Part shown: positions 32,386 to 45,376 of the stretch, in pieces
Position numbering within the stretch: the stretch's first letter is position 1
How the letters are laid out: the number at the start of each line of letters is the position of its first letter
Assembly (NCBI GenBank): GCA_026929865.2
Contig: CM049407.1
Span: 14,834,001-14,898,000 of the forward strand
Length of the DNA: 64,000 nt
DNA from: Hyperoplus lanceolatus
Taxonomy: Eukaryota > Chordata > Actinopteri > Uranoscopiformes > Ammodytidae
Direction: 5' to 3'
Translations under genes and position numbers: made by a program
The notes under the pieces: model-generated
The model's database searches: none
What the model saw: only the letters and a program-made list of their open reading frames with translations
Told to the model about the DNA's origin: nothing

Positions 32386-35205
32386 GGCACGCAGCATGCT
32401 CCCACATATGGTAAAGTATGTCACAACTGTAACAAAAAGAACCATTATGCACAGCAATGTAAAAACCAACAGAGCAAAGTTCATGCAGTGGATGAGAGTG
32501 ACTCTGATGAGTTTTATGTGGATGTTGTGACAGAACAGAACACAGATAAAAAGGACTGGATGATGACACTGATATTCAGGAGCAGCAATACCTGTGAAAG
32601 GAAGATGATGATGGTGAAAGTGACACACAAGGACAGAGAACACACACTTGCATTCGTAGTGGTGCACAGAGACGTGCAGGCCATATTAGGTTTAGCTTCT
32701 TGTGAGAGACTGGACCTGGTTAAGAGAGTGCTTGTGGTGCAAAGTGAAGGAAGAACAGTCTATAATGAACTGATGGAAGAGTACAGTGACCTGTTTCAGG
32801 GTCTCGGGAGCCTTCCTGGAGAACACACAATCACAGTGGATGAAAATGTGCCACCAGTTATTAATCCATGTCGAAAAGTGCCATTTACTCTTCAAAAGCC
32901 ACTGAAAACCGAGTTGGACAGGATGGAAAGCCTCAACGTGATCGAAAAGATTGATGAGCCAACTGACTGGGTGAGTTTGCTTGTTATTGTAGAAAAGAAA
33001 AATGGCAAGCCTAGAGTGTGTATGGATCCCAGTAACTTGAACAGAGCAATAAAAAGAGAACACTTCAAAGTACTTCAGCAAGCTAGATGCATCATCCAGA
33101 TTTTGGCAAATGAAGCTGGACAAAGAAAGTTCAAAACTGTGCACATTCAACAGCCCATTCGGTAGATATAAGTTTCTTCGGTTACCATTTGGCATAGCTT
33201 CAGCACCTGAGGTGTATCATAAGACAATACACATGAGCTATGAACATCTGGAAGGAGTGGACACATCCATGGATGACATCATAGTTTGGGGAAGTACGAA
33301 AGCTGAACACGATGAGAGGCTAAAACAAGTTCTCAAGGCAACAAGAACAGCAAACTTAAAGCTGAATAAAGAGAAATGCCAGCTTGGGGTGAAAGAACTG
33401 ACATTTGTGGGGGACATCCTGAGCAGCGAGGGCATCAGACCAGATCCCAGGAAAGTGTCTGCAATAGAAAACATGCCAAAGCCACAATGTAAGAAGGACA
33501 TACAAAGATTTAATGGCATTATAAACTACATGGGAAAGTTCATACCCAATCTCTCTGAACGCATGGCACCTCTGAGACAGCTGACTGAAAAGAAGACAGA
33601 ATGGGAATGAACATGAAAAGTCATGGAAAGAACTGAAGACACAGCTCACATTAGAACCAGTTCTGAGGTTCTATGATCCAGTGAAGCCCATACAAATCTC
33701 ATCAGATGCATCACTGAGTGGGGTCGGAGCTGTTCTTTTACAAAAATATGATGACTGGCAACCAATCGCATATGCATCACGCTCAATGACAGACACAGAG
33801 ACATGATATGCACAGATCGAGAAAGAACTGCTCAGCATAACATATGCCTGTGAAAGATTTCACCAGTTTGTTTCAGGACAGGACATAAGCGTTGAAACTG
33901 ACCATAAGCCGCTGATCTAGTTGTTTCAATAGCCACTGAACGACTGCCCACTGAGAATACAGAGGATGATGATCCGGCTGCAACGCTACTCACTGAATGT
34001 AATGTATACCCCGGGCAAGCTGACGTACACAGCGGGCACATTGTCAAGACCAGTTGACCCACAGGAGCCGGCACACACTAAGAGGAGTGATGACGTGGAT
34101 GTTTATGTGAACATGATCACAAAGGCACTGCCAGTAGAAGAGCGAAAATGGAGCTCATAAGAACAGAGACAACCCGAGATGAAACACTAAAAGGCCTGTG
34201 TAAATTCATCAATGAGAGGTGGCCCAATGATAAGCAGGGCTGTTCACCTGAAATCACAGAATACTGGAACTGCAGGGCAGAACTGTCGGTGGTAGGAGAC
34301 GTCATCTATAAAGGAAGCAAGATAGTCATCCTGAGGAGTCTGCGAAAGGAAATGCTCAAGAAAATACACGAAGGGCATCTTGGGATTGAAAAATGTAAGA
34401 AAAGAGCATGTGAAGTGATGTACTGGCCTCGAATCAACCAGGATGTGGCAAATGAGGTGGCAAGCTGCACAACATGTTTGAGATAGCACGCAAGCAATAG
34501 AGCTGAGCCACTTAAGCCGCACACAGTGCCTGACAGACCATATCAAAAGGTAGGCGCTGACTTATTTGTTTCTGCAGGGAAAGACTACATTGTGGTAACA
34601 GACTATTACTCCCTGTATCCAGAGGTCTGTAAACTGCACACTACAACAGCGGAGGCTGTTATAACGTCCATGAAGGCCGTATTCTCCAGACATGGCGTGC
34701 CAAGCGAAGTCTTCACAGACAATGGGCCGCAATTTTCTAGCGCCAGTTTTGCACGCTTTGCAGAAGAATGGAACTTTGTACACACAACGTCAAGTCCTCA
34801 CTACCCGCAGTCTAATGGTTTGGCCGAAAAGTCGGTCCAGACTGTGAAGAGGTTGCTGTGTAAAGCGAAAGACAGTGGAGCTGACTTTTACCAAAGCCTG
34901 CTTGTGTACCGCACAACGCCACTAGAGTGCGGTATTTCACCGGCACAACTCCTAATGGGACGTCGCCTTAAAAAAAAAGAAAGCAAAAATAATGGAAAAG
35001 GGGATCATGAGTATTGTTGTAAAGTTATGAGTTTATACTTTCCCTGGAATATTATAATGTTCGTACACTGCAGTTGAAAAGATTTAAATAAGTAAGTATT
35101 GCAGTTAATAATTACAGTTCATAAGAGTTAAAGAGAAGTATTGAAAAATTAAGTATGTGTTGTCTATATTTAAATGTTTTACATTCTTATTCTACGAAAG
35201 GGAGA

Positions 35206-35757
35206 TGTAATGATATCAACATGATTTGGCTATTCAGTTATTAGACTGTCAGTAGAGGTAGAGCATGCACAGTAGGACTGGCACACTGCATGTTTACGTT
35301 AGTTCCGTGTTAAGTCTATCCCTGCGTTCCAATACCCATTCAACAGGCCCTCGTTCACTTGCCCTAGGCACTTGCCCTCGGGGGAATCCCCGCCGCCATC
35401 TTAAGTGTCGTTCCAATTGTCTGGAAACGTATGCTGTTGCGTCATACCAAGGGCTGAGGGTAAAGAACGAGGGGAAGTGCAACTACTAATGGAACGCAGG
35501 GTATAGCTGCATTTCATTAGTAGTTGCACTTCCCCTCGTTCACTTACTCTCACCAACTTCAGTTATGATGGCGGGGGATTCCCCCGAGGGCAAGTGCAGA
35601 GGGCAAGTGAAGGAGGGCATATTGAACGGATAATGGAAGGCAGCGATTGTGAGAGGCGAGTTAATGTTTCTTCGTGTAGCCTATGCTTCGTGAACATAAA
35701 GGACTTCTCTTCAAGCTACTTACGGTGTGTTTATTGAAGAACCCAACTAACATTACA
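35206..35757 (+). repeat. 3' LTR of the older Gypsy fossil, with insertion
   Basis: It starts TGTAATGATATC and ends CTAACATTACA. About 330 bp of inserted sequence lie inside it (roughly 35320-35655), which explains its length. Confidence 0.85.
35320..35655. mobile_element. Small inverted element pair inside the 3' LTR
   Basis: The first unit (about 35322-35503) has ends CCCTGCGTTCCAAT and ATGGAACGCAGGG, with TAT on both sides. Next to it lies an inverted partial copy. AGGGGAAGTGCAACTACTAA at about 35470 faces its exact complement at about 35518. CTTGCCCTCGGGGGAATCCC at about 35370 faces a near-complement at about 35577. Together they form a large imperfect palindrome. Non-coding. Confidence 0.7.
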
Positions 35758-35762
35758 ACTAG

Positions 35763-36832
35763 CAACTACCGGTCAAGGCAAATGTCAAACACACACAGAT
35801 CCCAGCTTAATCACAGACCCTGCACCACAATGAAAACTATCAGATCTTCTATTAATTTAGTTTACATTTTTAGAGTGCTGGACAGCGCAGCAGCTTAGAA
35901 AAACAAACATTATTTGCATGTTTTAATATGTTTTGAGATGGAAAATTATGCTGGGATGCAGCGCACTACTAGCGGGTCATCATACCATGCAGAATGAATA
36001 GCAGAACAGCACTGGCAGCGCACCTAGCGCGTCCTGTGGTCACCGCTCCTAGTAAACACCGGTTTGAAAACCCAGCGTTGTACCACACGCAGCGATCGAT
36101 TGCAAGTAGGCTAGCAGACATATACAGCAATACAATCAGCAATGAGCCAACTATAGGCCTACCTTTCATAAGTTGCTGCCTGATTGGAAGTGTGGCACAG
36201 ATCGTTTATCCAGCTGGGTCATAGCGGCTAGCTGCGTTGTTGTACGACCCTGCTTCACAATGTCCAGCTTTTCTTAAAAGGTCCTTTTCTCAATAAAACA
36301 CTTCCCCAGTTAGTTGGCCATAAAATCCACTCCCTCTGTAATCCACTGTGTGTTTCGACAAAGTCTTCTAACCATGGAAAGTAATGTCGGCTAGCTAGCG
36401 GTAGTTCAAGTAGGCTACTTTCCCTTCCAATCACAAGGCCAGCTAGAAGGCCTAGCGGTGTAAAATGATATGCCCAACTCGGAAAACTCGAAATCTGATT
36501 GGTTAAAGAACATGTCAATCACAACAGCGTCAACAGAGAGGGGATTCTCTCGGAATTCTGAAGGCCTCGCCTCGGACAGATATTAGCCTCGTTCGACATG
36601 TCGCCGTCTAGTCGAACGAGGCTACTTATTTTACCGTGAGACAACGCAGGGACATAATCTGATCGGATAAGAGCTCTAATATATATCAGTACACTGGAGG
36701 CAGCGCAGCCGAAGGAAAAACAATTCAATTACGTATTTAGACTTACGTGAACAAACTCTTTCAAATAGATAGAATTAATTAAAACATATATTAAAATGTA
36801 TAAATGATATATTTAATAAAACATATAATAAT
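35763..36832. other. Spacer between the two Gypsy fossils
   Basis: No gene is recognised. It contains a 14-bp palindrome at 36584-36624. No other element ends are identified. Confidence 0.35.
36584..36624. repeat. Perfect 14-bp inverted repeat
   Basis: TAGCCTCGTTCGAC at 36584-36597 and its exact complement at 36611-36624, spacer 13 bases. It could be a very short MITE remnant. Confidence 0.9.
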
Positions 36833-36836
36833 CTAT

Positions 36837-37059
36837 TGTAGTGCTTTTACATAATTCACCTATGGAACTGAAGTTCCGGGGTTCCAGGGGGACTGTTATG
36901 ACTGGGGGAATTTCCTGTTTTGTCTAGCTAGCGTTTTGAGACTATCGGGAGTTTACTGTCTGCTCCGTTGTTGTTACTCGACAAGTGTTTTAATGTCATT
37001 AAAGCAGTTAGCTCCGTCTTTTGACACTCCGCCTCCGACTCCCGTCTTTGCACGCCACA
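36837..37059 (+). repeat. 5' LTR of the young Gypsy fossil
   Basis: 223 bp, TG...CA, followed directly by the primer-binding region. About 99% identical to the 3' LTR. Confidence 0.92.
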
Positions 37060-40000
37060 TTGGTGACCCCGACGTCAGTCCCGCTGAAGATTCCGAGACT
37101 GATTTGAATATCGATCGCAACAGCATGGCGCTTTCCATCGTTCTCAAATTGCCGGAGTTCTGGGAGACGTCCGCGGCAACGTGGTTCGCACAGGCAGAGG
37201 CTCAGTTCACCCTCCGTGGGATTACAGATGATGCTACACGCTATTACCACGTCGTCTCAGCACTGGGGAGCTCCACTGCAGCCAGGGCAGTAAGCTTTAT
37301 TACATCTCCTCCTGCCCAAAATGAATATGCAGGGCTCAAGGCTTACCTCCTCAAAATCTTTGAACTGTCAAGATCGGAAAGAGCCCGGCGTCTTCTTGCC
37401 ATTCAAGGCCTGGGGGACAGCAAACCCTCCGAACATATGGAAATGATGTTAAACCTGCTGGGCTCGGAGGTACCAAATTTCCTTTTCATCAAACTCTTCC
37501 TGCGACACATGCCACCACACGTCCAGACAGCGCTCGCGAATACATCCATCACGGAGCCACGGGCTCTGGCAGAGGAGGCAGACAGGTTCTTTCTGGCCAC
37601 CCAGCGTTTCGCCTCGGATGTGCTGGCCCCGACACGCAGTTACACTCGTCCGGGCGGCAGCGCTCCCCTTGGCAGAGGACACGCGTCCACCGACAGCCTT
37701 ACCGCTGTGGGCCTATGCTATTTCCATGCACGTTTCGGGGCCAAGGCCAAAAGGTGCCGCTCTCCGTGCACTTTCAACGCGGCGGGAAACGCCAAGGCCT
37801 GCGCCCAGTATTGGCCGTGAGCGCAGGCACAAAGGGCCGGCTGCTGTTCATCGTGGACACCCTCTCCAGGCGTAAATTCCTTTGCGACAGCGGTGCACAG
37901 AGGAGCGTAGTGCCGGCTACGGTAGACGACGCCGCCGGCGGGTTGCACGGCCCTCCCTTAACATCTGCCAACGACACCCCGATCCGAACGTATGGCACGA
38001 AGTCTGTGGATTTATGTTTTGGAGGTCAACGGTTCACATGGGATTTTGTCACAGCCGACGTCTCCTTCCCCCTCCTCGGCGCAGATTTTCTGTGCGCACA
38101 CGGGCTGCTGGTTGATGTCAAGAACGAGCGCCTGGTGGACGCATTGACCTTCTCCTCGTTCGCATGTGTCTGTGATGAGGGGACATACGACGGCCTTTCT
38201 AACGCGCTCTCTGAGGGTGACAAGTACCAGCAACTGCTCAGAGAGTTCTCTAGCCTGCTGCAACCAACCTTCTCGTCCACGTCGACGAAACACGGTGTGG
38301 AGCACCATATTGAGACGAAAGGGCCCCCCGTCCATGCCAGGGCCCGACGGCTCGCTCCGGAGAGACTGGCGGTTGCTAAGGCTGAATTCGCCAACATGGA
38401 GCGCCTGGGCATCATTCGCCGTTCCGACAGTCCGTGGTCCTCGCCACTCCACATGGTTCCGAAGCAGGATGGCGGCTGGCGCCCATGTGGAGACTACCGC
38501 CGCCTAAATGATGCCACCACGCCCGACCGCTATCCAGTGCCCCATATTCAGGACGGGTTACCACCAGGTTCCGGTGCACCCTGCGGATGTCCCGAAGACA
38601 GCTGTGGTCACTCCGTTTGGGTTGTTTGAGTTCCTCAGGATGCCATTCGGCCTGAAAAACGCAGCCCAGTCCTTCCAGCGGCTGATGGACTCGGCACTGA
38701 GGGACATGCCTTTCATCTTCGTCTACTTGGATGATGTCCTGGTCGCCAGTTCCTTCGGAGGAGGAGCACCTCACACACCTCCGGGCCCTCTTCACAAGGC
38801 TCGACCGCCACGGCTTGATCATTAACCCGGCGAAGTGTGTTTTTGGGGTGCCGTCCATCCAGTTCCTCGGGCACCTCATCAACAGGGATGGTGCCGTCCC
38901 CCTTCCGTCGAAGGTGGAGGCTGTTTCCAACTTTCCCCGCCCACGTTCGGCCCGGGGGCTCCGGGAGTTCCTGGGGATGGTCACCTTCTATCACCGATTC
39001 ATACGCCGGGCGGCCCACACTATGCGCCCGCTGTATGAGGCCCTCAAGGACAAGACGCCCGGCCAAGACGTCGACTGGACTGCAGAGAGGGACAAAGCGT
39101 TCGAGGACACTAAGACTGCATTGAGCCGGGCCGCATTGTTGGTCCACCCGTTGCCCGGAGCTCAGGTGGCCCTCACAACCGACGCGTCCGACTACGCGGT
39201 TGGCGCGGTGTTAGAGCAGTGGGTCGTGGCAACTGGCAACCGCTCGCCTTTTTCAGCCGCCAGCTGGTACCCCGGGAGCGCAAATACAGTACTTTCGACA
39301 GGGAGCTGCTCGGCGTCTGGCTGGCAATCCGCCATTTCCGCTTCGCCCTGGAGGGCCGTCAGTTTACGGTTTTTGTGGACCACAAACCCCTCACGTTCTC
39401 CATGTCCAAGGTAGCCGAGCCGTGGTCCGCCCGCCAACAGCGCCAGCTGTCATTCATCTCTGAGTATACCACGGACATCCGGCACATCGCTGGCAAATCC
39501 AACGTGGTCGCGGATTGCCTCTCCAGAGTGATCGTCGGCGCGGTGCAGCTGGGTCTCGACTACTCGCGTATGAGTGCGGAACAGGCCACGGACCACGGAT
39601 TTCAGTCCCTCAAAGACACGGACACCGGGCTGCGCCTGGAAAAGGTGGCGATCGGCGACTCAGGGGTCAGGTTGTAGTGTGACCTCTCCACCGGCCAGCC
39701 CAGGCCACTGGTCCCTGCCGGCTGGCAGCGGGCTGTTTTCGAGGCAATACACGGCCTGTCCCATCCCGGCAGGAGGGCGTCCGTGAGGCTGGTCTCTCAG
39801 AAGTTCGTCTGGAAAGGACTGAAGAAGGACGTACGGGCCTGGGTCGAATCGTGTGTGTCCTGTCAGCGTGCAAAAGTGCACCGCCACACCAAGGCCCCGT
39901 TGGAGCCATTCGTCGTCCCCGGTAGGAGGTTCGACCATGTCAACATCGACTTGGTGGGGCCACTCCCCCCTTCGCATGGTTTCACCCACCTCCTCACGAT

Positions 40001-40944
40001 GGTGGACAGGACGACGCGTTGGCCTGAAGCTGTGCCACTCACCTCGACATCGTCTTCCGATGTGGCCCGTGCGTTTATCGGCACGTGGGTCGCGCGCTTT
40101 GGGACACCTTCGGACCTCTCCTCCGACCGGGGTGCACAGTTTACCTCGGAGATCTGGAATGTGGTTGCCAGGGATCTGGGGGTTAAACTGCATCGCACCA
40201 CCGCATACCATCCTCAGGCTAATGGTTTGTGCGAGCGGTTCCATCGCTCCATGAAGGCGGCCTTGCGTGCCAGTTTGACGGACGGCAACTGGTTGGACAA
40301 ACTTCCCTGGGTGATGCTGGGGCTCCGGACGGCACCTAAGGAGGACCTGCAGTCCTCGTCTGCCGAGTTAGTCTACGGTCAGGTGCTGCGTGTTCCAGGG
40401 GATTTCATTCCGAACGCCACAACACCCTGGTCTCCGGCCATGCAGCGGTCCTCTCTGCTGGAGGTCGCCAAGCAGTTCGCACCCGTCCCCACTTCGCAGC
40501 ACTGCACCCCCGTTTCCCTGGTGCCACCCAATCTACACACGGCGGAGTTTGTGTTCATCCGCCACGACGCCCACCGTGGACCGTTGCGCCCCCCCTATGA
40601 CGGGCCGTTTAGGGTCTTGCGACACGGGGATAAGAGCCTGGTCGTGGACATCGGTGGTAGGCCCGAGACTGTCTCTGTCGACAGGATCAAGCCTGCCCAC
40701 GTGGACATTTCCAGACCGTTGGAGTTGGCCCAGGCTCCGCGCCGTGGACGCCCCCCGTTGCCACGCCCCGCTGGGCTCCCTGCCGCCTTGTCGGTGCCGT
40801 TGCCGCCCAGTCCTGGGCTTAGTCCTGCTGCGCCCACCACGCCCCTCCCCTCTTCGGCCCCTGCCACTCGTTCTAGTCGCGGCCGGGCCATCGTGCCTTT
40901 CCGGCGCGGGGACTTTGACTATGGGTGAATTCTGGGGGGGCTTG

Positions 40945-41167
40945 TGTAGTGCTTTTACATAATTTACCTATGGAACTGAAGTTCCGGGGTTCCAGGGGGA
41001 CTGTTATGACTGGGGGAATTTCCTGTTTTGTCTAGCTAGCGTTTTGAGACTATCGGGAGTTTACTGTCTGCTCCGTTGTTGTTACTCGACAAGTGTATTA
41101 ATGTCATTAAAGCAGTTAGCTCCGTCTTTTGACACTCCGCCTCCGACTCCCGTCTTTGCACGCCACA
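40945..41167 (+). repeat. 3' LTR of the young Gypsy fossil
   Basis: 223 bp, preceded by the G-rich tract TCTGGGGGGGCTTG. Confidence 0.92.
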
Positions 41168-41254
41168 CTATTAATATATAATTTAGTTTTTCTGAAAGTC
41201 TTTAGGCCAGCAGAGAAGGCTTTGGCCACCATTACCTCACAGCAAAAAATAAAT

Positions 41255-41257
<3 letters not shown>

Positions 41258-41335
<78 letters not shown>
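41258..41335. repeat. GATA tetranucleotide array
   Basis: About 19 uninterrupted GATA units, immediately beyond the young Gypsy fossil. Confidence 0.95.
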
Positions 41336-42000
41336 GTATTGATGTTCTTGGGGGTAACAGATTAAAGGACATAGGCCTGTAGCCTGAATAGGCCTAATGT
41401 AAAGTAGCCTATATATAGCCTATAAGCTATAATCCTCCACCTAACATAGGATTGATTAGGTCTATATGCCACTTGATGGAATTCTTTCATCAAAAGCCTA
41501 TGCATTAGCACTACTGCTGATTATTAATGTTGCCATACATGTATTTTTCCAGTAGATGGCAACCTCCTCAAACATTTCTGTGAAGTGTCACACACTGAGC
41601 AAAGGATATCACTTCTAAGCCATGCTGTTTGTTGTGGCCTAATGAATGTTACCCATAGGCTTGATAATCATTTGACAGTGTAATTCATCCAAACGTGAGT
41701 AATAAAAGTGTGAGTGTAGCTTTATAAAAGTTGAGAAAATAGTCGTATTAATGTTGTATACAGTCTAGCCGTAAATGTCACTGTTTTAAATGTCACATCC
41801 TGCTAAATGTTAACTCATGCAGAGTCACGCTACCTTTGAAACAATCATCCATGTGTTGAGAGCAAAGAGACTGGTGAATTGTTCAGAGGCCGGGCAGCAG
41901 CCATACTGAGTGGGTTAAATGTCACACAAACATAGTGTGCCATCCTTAGTAGTACTACTGTAACCACAATATTCTCTGTCTGCACACAGACTCTTTCTTT

Positions 42001-42002
<2 letters not shown>

Positions 42003-42072
<70 letters not shown>
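42003..42072. repeat. TG dinucleotide array
   Basis: About 35 uninterrupted TG units. Confidence 0.95.
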
Positions 42073-42074
<2 letters not shown>

Positions 42075-44463
42075 TAAGAGAAGAATAGTTGCATTCATGT
42101 TGAATATCTGGCCCACATTACAGTCAATGTGGATACAGCATGACTGCAATGAGAGGCGGGGGGATGAAAACAGACAAAGCCAGACAAAGCGATACTCAGA
42201 CTGTAATCTTTTATTTCCTTAAAGAAAATCTTTTTAAAAAAAACTTCCCCAGTAATGCAACATATCTTGTTTATTCGGTGCGTCATTAGCAAATTCATCA
42301 GTCTGAAAAACCTGCTCTAAGGACTACAGCCTGAAGTGTATTCTGTGTTCCACTGCTCTTCTTGCTGCACTTTGGACCCCAACGGTTGTAGCCTATAAAC
42401 TGGGAAAGTGACTTAACTGACTTAACTTTACTTCTGATTCTCTTTCTTGTAAGTCAACCGTCCACAAGATTTGTCTTAACTTAAAGGTGACATATTCAAC
42501 TATGAGTTGTTTTCAAGGAGTGTCACAAGTAGACCACGCAGACTGTATTAGTGTGGATATTATATTACTTGTCACTCACTGCAAATCGGCACATAATATT
42601 AATTGGAGTTTTGAGCAGTTTTTTTATCAAACCGTTGGAGTTTAAGGGGAATTTTGTCTGAACTGCTTACAAGATATGTGGCAAGACAAGGGGACACAAC
42701 CAGTCACTGCTTTTTAATAAGGGGTCATAAGCAAAAAGGTTGGGAACCACACAATATATTGTATTATTAAGTCAATAGTTTGTATGTAAACTCGGAAGGG
42801 TTAGTCGCATTAACAGCTGTAGGATAAATGTTATGAAGAAGTACAATATTACCCTAAGTATAAGTAGCATAAAGGGAAAATACTCAAGTAGGCTTCAGAA
42901 CTAAAAGTATGTACTCTGTTAAATTTTTCCAATAATCTTATAACATATGGTGCACTGTTATACCAATAAGAACCATAGGTCAGAACGATTTTAACTGCAT
43001 ATATTAAAATGCTGCTTACATGAAATGCATCAATAATACATCAAATGAATATAATATGTAAGAAAGGGGGTTCATTCTGCATGTGCATTTTATGAACTAC
43101 ACTGTACTTTTACTCAGGTCAAATTTTAAATGTGGGCCTTTTTGCACTGTGCTATTCCTTAGGAAATAATCCAAGTACTTTATTCATAACTTCAAAATAA
43201 AAAATTTTAACTGCACAACTGTTCAATAACTTGAAGTCTCTTAAAGTAGAGTTAAACAACGCCCTAATCCTTGAACTTCTTTCCTTACCCGACCTGCTGG
43301 CAGTTTCTTAACAGATTATAAAGAATTTCAGCAGAAATGTGTCACAATCCACTTACGCAATGTTTTAAGATGGTTGAACGTTTGTTGGAGAGACTCAGGA
43401 GATTCTACAATGTATGTGCAATAAAGTCATGACAAAAGGCAGCTTTGCACTTCAATAACCTTTATTTAGTTTACAGATGTATTCCATTTTGAAGTTTGGG
43501 CGGGGAGGAGAGGGAGCATTAGTGCTATTTACAATTGAACACGTTTATCTCTGTACAGATTTGAACCCTGATCAATATAAACAATTTTTTTCTGTAAGAC
43601 CTAGTGCTGTTACAAAGCGATTCTTTAAAGCAAAAGAAAAAACACAAAGAGAAAAAGGATTACATTAAATTATAAACAATGAAAATAAAAATATAAGAAA
43701 ATAAAAGTACAGTCTGTCGATGATCAGGGAGGTTTTGCTGATGTTAAGCACAAGACATTGTCAGCGAGTGACTGTGAACTGGCTAGAAGCTAACCTTATA
43801 CACAATCATAGACTAAACACCAATATACTGTATATCAACAAGATCTAAAGTCATCATGTTCTATATAAGATTCATATTAAATATAATCTACACGTTACCT
43901 TAGTTTGGAACATTACTTCCACTGGAAAAATATAAAATAAAACAATAAAACTTTTTATACACTTTTTAGTAATCTGATGATGGAACACATGCTTCGATTG
44001 TGCAAAATGGACTTAATAATGCAGAGAGAATCAAGGAGATGGTAGGAAACAAATTAAGACAAATAGGGGGAACGTTTTCATTCCGAGTTCATTGCCCTGC
44101 TTGGACAGCAATTGTCAAGACAGATTCCTTCACAACACTGTTAAGAAAAGGAGAGCGATGAGCCTTTCCTTGGAGAGAACGGGATTGGTGCACGAGGGAG
44201 GGAAGAAAAAAAACTGACATGACTTTTTATAAATCACATCACTAGTCGGTCAGCAATATGCGTGGACTGTCAAAACACAGTCACAAAAAGTCACTGACAA
44301 ACAAATAATCAAAACAACACCACCAAGCCCTTTGTTTGTCTATTTGTTTGTTTGTCTAAAATATGATGACTGAAAGAAGAGGATGTCTCTACAGACAGAA
44401 AAAAGGAGCAATTTCTCTCTTGTGACCTTTAAGGGCACATGCAGAGGAGGACAGTACAAAGGA

Positions 44464-44466
<3 letters not shown>

Positions 44467-44551
<85 letters not shown>

Positions 44552-44593
44552 GTGTTTGTTTGTTTGTTTGTCTGTCTGTCTGTCTGTGTGTGT
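44467..44593. repeat. Compound TG / TTTG / TCTG array
   Basis: About 42 TG units, then TTTG and TCTG tetranucleotides. It lies in the predicted ubl3 3' UTR. Confidence 0.95.
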
Positions 44594-44636
44594 CCTGGTT
44601 TGAGTTCTCTGATCAGGCACATCATAGGGTGTCATA

Positions 44637-44643
44637 GTGTGTG

Positions 44644-44675
<32 letters not shown>

Positions 44676-44686
44676 TGTGTGTGTAG
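44637..44686. repeat. TG / TGCG array
   Basis: TG units interrupted by a block of GTGC units. It lies in the predicted ubl3 3' UTR. Confidence 0.93.
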
Positions 44687-44858
44687 GTGAATTGTTAGTG
44701 GTTAAATTTGATAGCGGTCTGTATGGGAAAACAAGGCCACGCACATAAACTCGAGCACTGCATTACTGTGACAACCAGCTAGAATGAGAAGCCAGTTAGA
44801 AACTGACTTTTAACAGAGCTGCTGAGGATAGCCAGACGAGGTGTGTGTGTATATTATA

Positions 44859-44991
<133 letters not shown>

Positions 44992-45182
44992 CAAGGCTTA
45001 AAAAGGTGTGCATTAAGAAAAAAAAACTAAGGAAAAAAAACACACATGCAAATCCAGTTCCTTCCTCTAAATTTTCAGTTATGACAACAAATCAAGTAAA
45101 ACAAAGGAATCAACTATGTCGTTAATCAATTTCCTGCTCCCAACTCTGTGTCTGGAATCAGCCCGAACTTGCCATCTCTCTA

Positions 45183-45241
45183 CGTGTGTGCGTGTGTCCG
45201 TGTGTGCATGTGCGTGTGCGTGTGTGTGTGTGTGTGCGCGT
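45183..45241. repeat. Imperfect TG/CG array
   Basis: TG-rich run with CG and CA interruptions, about 140 bases past the ubl3 stop codon. Confidence 0.85.
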
Positions 45242-45376
45242 TCTTTGTGTGTGCTTGTATTCATATCCACATATCATACAGGCTCCAGGACAGGGGACGA
45301 GGCTCATTAGCTCCAGGATGTAGAAGGGCGAGAACGGATGGGAGAAGGATGGAGGTCCGGTGGCGATGGTGTGTAT

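Larger units (their letters stand above)
30629..35757 (+). mobile_element. Ty3/Gypsy LTR retrotransposon fossil, older copy
   Basis: Both ends carry LTRs beginning TGTAATG and ending CATTACA, and ACTAG is duplicated outside (30624-30628 and 35758-35762). Parts in order are a primer-binding region directly after the 5' LTR (TGGTGTCAGAAG), a gag-like region from 30967, a Cys-rich patch around 31480 and 32395, protease and reverse transcriptase (about 32490-33610), RNase H (about 33640-34140), integrase with its zinc-binding and core regions (about 34160-34960), and a purine tract before the 3' LTR. It is broken, with roughly half a dozen interruptions. A hAT element lies in the gag region (31496-32385), and a pair of small elements lies in the 3' LTR. 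The LTRs have clearly diverged, so this is the older of the two Gypsy copies. Confidence 0.92.
36837..41167 (+). mobile_element. Ty3/Gypsy LTR retrotransposon fossil, young copy
   Basis: The two LTRs are both 223 bp (TGTAGTG...GCCACA), and CTAT is duplicated outside (36833-36836 and 41168-41171). Parts in order are a primer-binding region (TGGTGACCCCGACG) right after the 5' LTR, gag (about 37124-37700), protease with the DSGA motif (about 37840-38120), reverse transcriptase (about 38260-39000), RNase H (about 39150-39560), integrase with zinc-binding, core and C-terminal regions (about 39780-40930), and a G-rich polypurine tract before the 3' LTR. Coding DNA is much richer in GC than its surroundings. 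It is broken, with a few interruptions. The LTRs differ at only two sites, so it arrived recently compared with the neighbouring Gypsy copy. Confidence 0.94.
41172..43440. other. Intergenic stretch 3' of ubl3
   Basis: No gene or complete element is recognised. It contains a GATA array and a TG array. TTAAAGGTGACATATT near 42481 resembles the start of TTAA-type elements, but no matching right end was found. Confidence 0.4.
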
